Of a DNA stretch of 64,000 nt, positions 61,934 through 64,000 are shown one piece after another. Origin of the DNA: Bacteroidaceae bacterium (GTDB lineage Bacteria > Bacteroidota > Bacteroidia > Bacteroidales > Bacteroidaceae); the NCBI GenBank assembly GCA_017645655.1, contig JAGCNZ010000018.1, positions 1 through 64,000 of the forward strand. The letters are read 5' to 3'. How positions within the stretch are numbered: the stretch's first letter is position 1; each line of letters begins with the position of its first letter. Position numbers and translations under genes: made by a program. Below the pieces are notes generated by a model that was not told the origin of the DNA, did no database searches, and saw nothing but the letters and a program-made list of their open reading frames with translations.

Positions 61934-64000
61934 TTACTTCACAAGTACCTTTTTTCCTGCATTGATGTAGATGCCGCGTTGTGATGGAACAGTTTGCAAC
62001 TTCCTGCCATCCAGAGTGAAATAGCTGTCCTTTTGAGTGCCGATGATGTTATTGATAGCATCTTCGTCAATCTTGTTGATAGTCACTTCTGTTGCTTCAT
62101 TGCCAGAGGCATTTACAATTGAAGCACCATCTGCACTTATAGTGCAACCTTCAGCAAGCGTGCATGCCTCGAGCGTTATACCGCCTGTAAAATCACAGAT
62201 GGCCAGATAGTAGCTTTGAGCATGAATGTTGGAGTTCTTCACAATCAGTTTCTCTCCACCAGAATTACCAAAGATTGATTTGCTTGTACTGAGCTGAAGT
62301 TCTATATCTGCATTGTCGATGGTAAGGGTACTACCGTTAATGATACTGATGTTACCATAGAGCGTCAGCTGGCCAGGACCTGTGATGGTCGTGGGAGCCC
62401 ACAACCACATCGCAAAATCAGGATTGCTTGAATTGGTCAGCGTCACGTCATCATCAACAGCTATGGTCAGCCCGTCAATGTCCCAGTTATGAATAAGGTA
62501 ATTGCCGTTATATTCATAGCTCTTCTTAATGTGCAGCGTCTTCGTCCTGGAATCATAGCTAAAGGCTCCGTTGCCCAAGATGTCAGCAGCATTCGCATTT
62601 GTAACTCTTTCTCCGCAGACATCAAGCATGCCCTCCACGTTGGGCACAACGAGCGTCAGGACAGTCGGTGGCAGCTCGAAAGAATTGATGTAATGGATGT
62701 TATTCTCGTCCCACGTACTACGACTGCCTGCATAATTGATGGTTGCTTTGTAGGTGGCGCCAGGAGTGGCATTCGTCCAGTCGGGAACCCGGGCATAAAC
62801 GTACCGGTTTTGATAATTTTGAGAATCTCCGTAATTTAATTCCCAAGGATCATGTCTGGTTTTCTCTATATTGGAAATGGTCAAAGTGCCTTGATAGTAG
62901 GGTGCATCGCCGCCAACGTAGGTAGCGTTGCTCTTCAGCAATGCCCCGTCGGACATTGTGATAGCAACGGCGGGCTTGTCGTATTCGTAACCCGCCAGAC
63001 TCATATTAAAGATACCATCCTGGTTGTTTACGATGATGATACCGGCGGCTCCGTACTTCATCGCAGCATTAGCCTTGACGTAGAACGAGATGCCGCCACG
63101 ATTACAAACAGCAATCTTGCCGGCAAGGACGTCTTTTACTTTTTCAAAGTCAGCATCCGACCCGTAGTTGTCAATGTAAATGTACCCCCATTCCCCGGCA
63201 ATGGTGATTATGGGCTCGTTGCCAAAGCCCGATGGCTCGCTGAAGACGATTTCGTTTTCCCCTACCAGGATTGGGTAGTAGGTTACCAGATTGTTTCCCA
63301 CCGACAGGAGAATCTGGTCATTAGGGTCATCCACATTGACAAGGTCGGTTGTCGTGACCGTTATTTTAATCACCTCATCATTAGAGTTCCATGGCAGTCC
63401 TGTCACCAGCGAGCTCAAGTTGCCCACACAGTCTCCTTCATCGCTGAGATAGGTGAGTTCCATGTCGTCCCAGGGGGTGATAGCGAAATCTGCATAGCCA
63501 GGGGTCAGCGTCGTTCCTGGGGGAAGAAAAGTCCATGAGTATAGTTGGTCTCCATTGGTCAAGCAAAGCTCTGCGTCGGGGTCGAAAGAAATGACTCCCT
63601 CTTCGTCGATAGAGGCATAGATGGAACCCGAAGTGATGAATATCGGGTCGCCCGTCTCCGGGTCGAACTTAATAGACGTCAATAAATAATCTCTGTTTAA
63701 ATAATCGTAGCCAGCCACCTGTCCGAGTTCAATCTCCAAGCGGGAATTGTCAGCATCGAGCTTGGCCTTGATGCCGTTGTTGAAATACATCAGCCCAGTC
63801 AGGAGTACCTCGCCTTCGACATCGGTTGCTTGCACTTCTACTTTAAATTGGAAGTAATCGAACTCGTTGTAATACGAATCGGCAGTGTAGATGCCCACCA
63901 GGTCATCAACTGTGACGTTAGCCTTGCGCGGTGCCTTAACCGTTCCGGCAGGCATCTGCGGCTTCAATGGCGTTTGAACATGATTCCTGCTTTCACCAGG
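61934..64000 (-). CDS. Secreted PA-domain protein, 5' end outside window
   Basis: The frame is open to the right edge (a TTG at 63967 is internal), so about 688 C-terminal residues are present. A protease-associated (PA) domain lies in the middle: VLAGKIAVCNRGGISFYVKA, AAGIIIVNNQDGIF, KPAVAITMSDGALL. The rest is beta-rich, with pectate-lyase-like ladders near the end (ITGPGQLTLYGNISIINGST). It closes with YFTLDGRKLQTVPSQRGIYI plus NAGKKVLVK, a sorting-type tail comparable to proteins A-C. No protease motif is visible in this part. No microprotein follows it. Confidence 0.7.
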   Translation of the reverse strand, partial: PGESRNHVQTPLKPQMPAGTVKAPRKANVTVDDLVGIYTADSYYNEFDYFQFKVEVQATDVEGEVLLTGLMYFNNGIKAKLDADNSRLEIELGQVAGYDYLNRDYLLTSIKFDPETGDPIFITSGSIYASIDEEGVISFDPDAELCLTNGDQLYSWTFLPPGTTLTPGYADFAITPWDDMELTYLSDEGDCVGNLSSLVTGLPWNSNDEVIKITVTTTDLVNVDDPNDQILLSVGNNLVTYYPILVGENEIVFSEPSGFGNEPIITIAGEWGYIYIDNYGSDADFEKVKDVLAGKIAVCNRGGISFYVKANAAMKYGAAGIIIVNNQDGIFNMSLAGYEYDKPAVAITMSDGALLKSNATYVGGDAPYYQGTLTISNIEKTRHDPWELNYGDSQNYQNRYVYARVPDWTNATPGATYKATINYAGSRSTWDENNIHYINSFELPPTVLTLVVPNVEGMLDVCGERVTNANAADILGNGAFSYDSRTKTLHIKKSYEYNGNYLIHNWDIDGLTIAVDDDVTLTNSSNPDFAMWLWAPTTITGPGQLTLYGNISIINGSTLTIDNADIELQLSTSKSIFGNSGGEKLIVKNSNIHAQSYYLAICDFTGGITLEACTLAEGCTISADGASIVNASGNEATEVTINKIDEDAINNIIGTQKDSYFTLDGRKLQTVPSQRGIYINAGKKVLVK

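Overview
The window reads as a piece of a Bacteroidales chromosome, most likely Prevotellaceae. The evidence is internal: TAnnTTTG promoter boxes with a TTTG box 19-20 nt upstream, little Shine-Dalgarno signal, a PorZ-like type IX secretion (T9SS) component with its C-terminal sorting domain, a parA-parB-DUF5683-LysM transglycosylase-Rel gene order, tandem YitT genes after leuS, and long secreted surface proteins with F5/8-type and GLUG modules. I see no rRNA, no tRNA I can support, no CRISPR array and no intact transposase.

Layout. 1-5.5 kb: an outer-membrane haem/iron-type locus (porin end, imelysin lipoprotein, two-haem DHOR, second porin, monohaem lipoprotein). 5.7-9.5 kb: double-Rid protein, YchF, a four-helix-bundle (S23-type) gene inside a unit with perfect 30-bp inverted repeats, and lgt. 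9.6-17.8 kb, minus strand: HhH/beta-barrel protein, GH78 rhamnosidase, C_GCAxxG_C_C protein, mutS. 18-28.8 kb, minus strand: three consecutive cassettes, each a large secreted protein whose stop codon overlaps the start of a 55-56 aa paralogous microprotein (TAATG). 29-34 kb: SemiSWEET and bile-acid/sodium-symporter-type transporters, an SH3-tailed secreted protein, a SUMF1-like lipoprotein and a DUF1080 lipoprotein. 34-41 kb: GH2, WYL-type regulator, second GH78 and a CE1-like esterase, a glycan-degrading group without SusC/SusD. 41.4-47.5 kb: beta-barrel protein, leuS, two YitT proteins, rdgB. 47.6-52.2 kb: PorZ, a polytopic membrane protein, a GT2. 52.2-54.5 kb, minus: ABM monooxygenase, lpxB, surE. 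55-61.2 kb: parA, parB, DUF5683, lytic transglycosylase, Rel. 61.2-64 kb: a decayed small gene and the 3' part of a PA-domain secreted protein.

The least explained signal is non-coding. At least seven places, mostly between genes, hold short arrays with a repeat step of almost exactly 22 bp (occasionally 21). Cores differ by locus (CACGTG, AACGTG/CACGTT, CATGAT, GCGGCCGC, GTGTTTGCC) but the step does not. Three of them, about 100 bp long, share the spacing 22-21-22(-22) and sit upstream of a gene in the same orientation. Several other short dispersed repeats have also entered coding sequence in frame, in signal peptides (three genes), lpxB (twice), the surE C-terminus and the HhH protein. With the translationally coupled microprotein cassettes and the IVS-like unit before lgt, these are the candidates for undescribed biology here.
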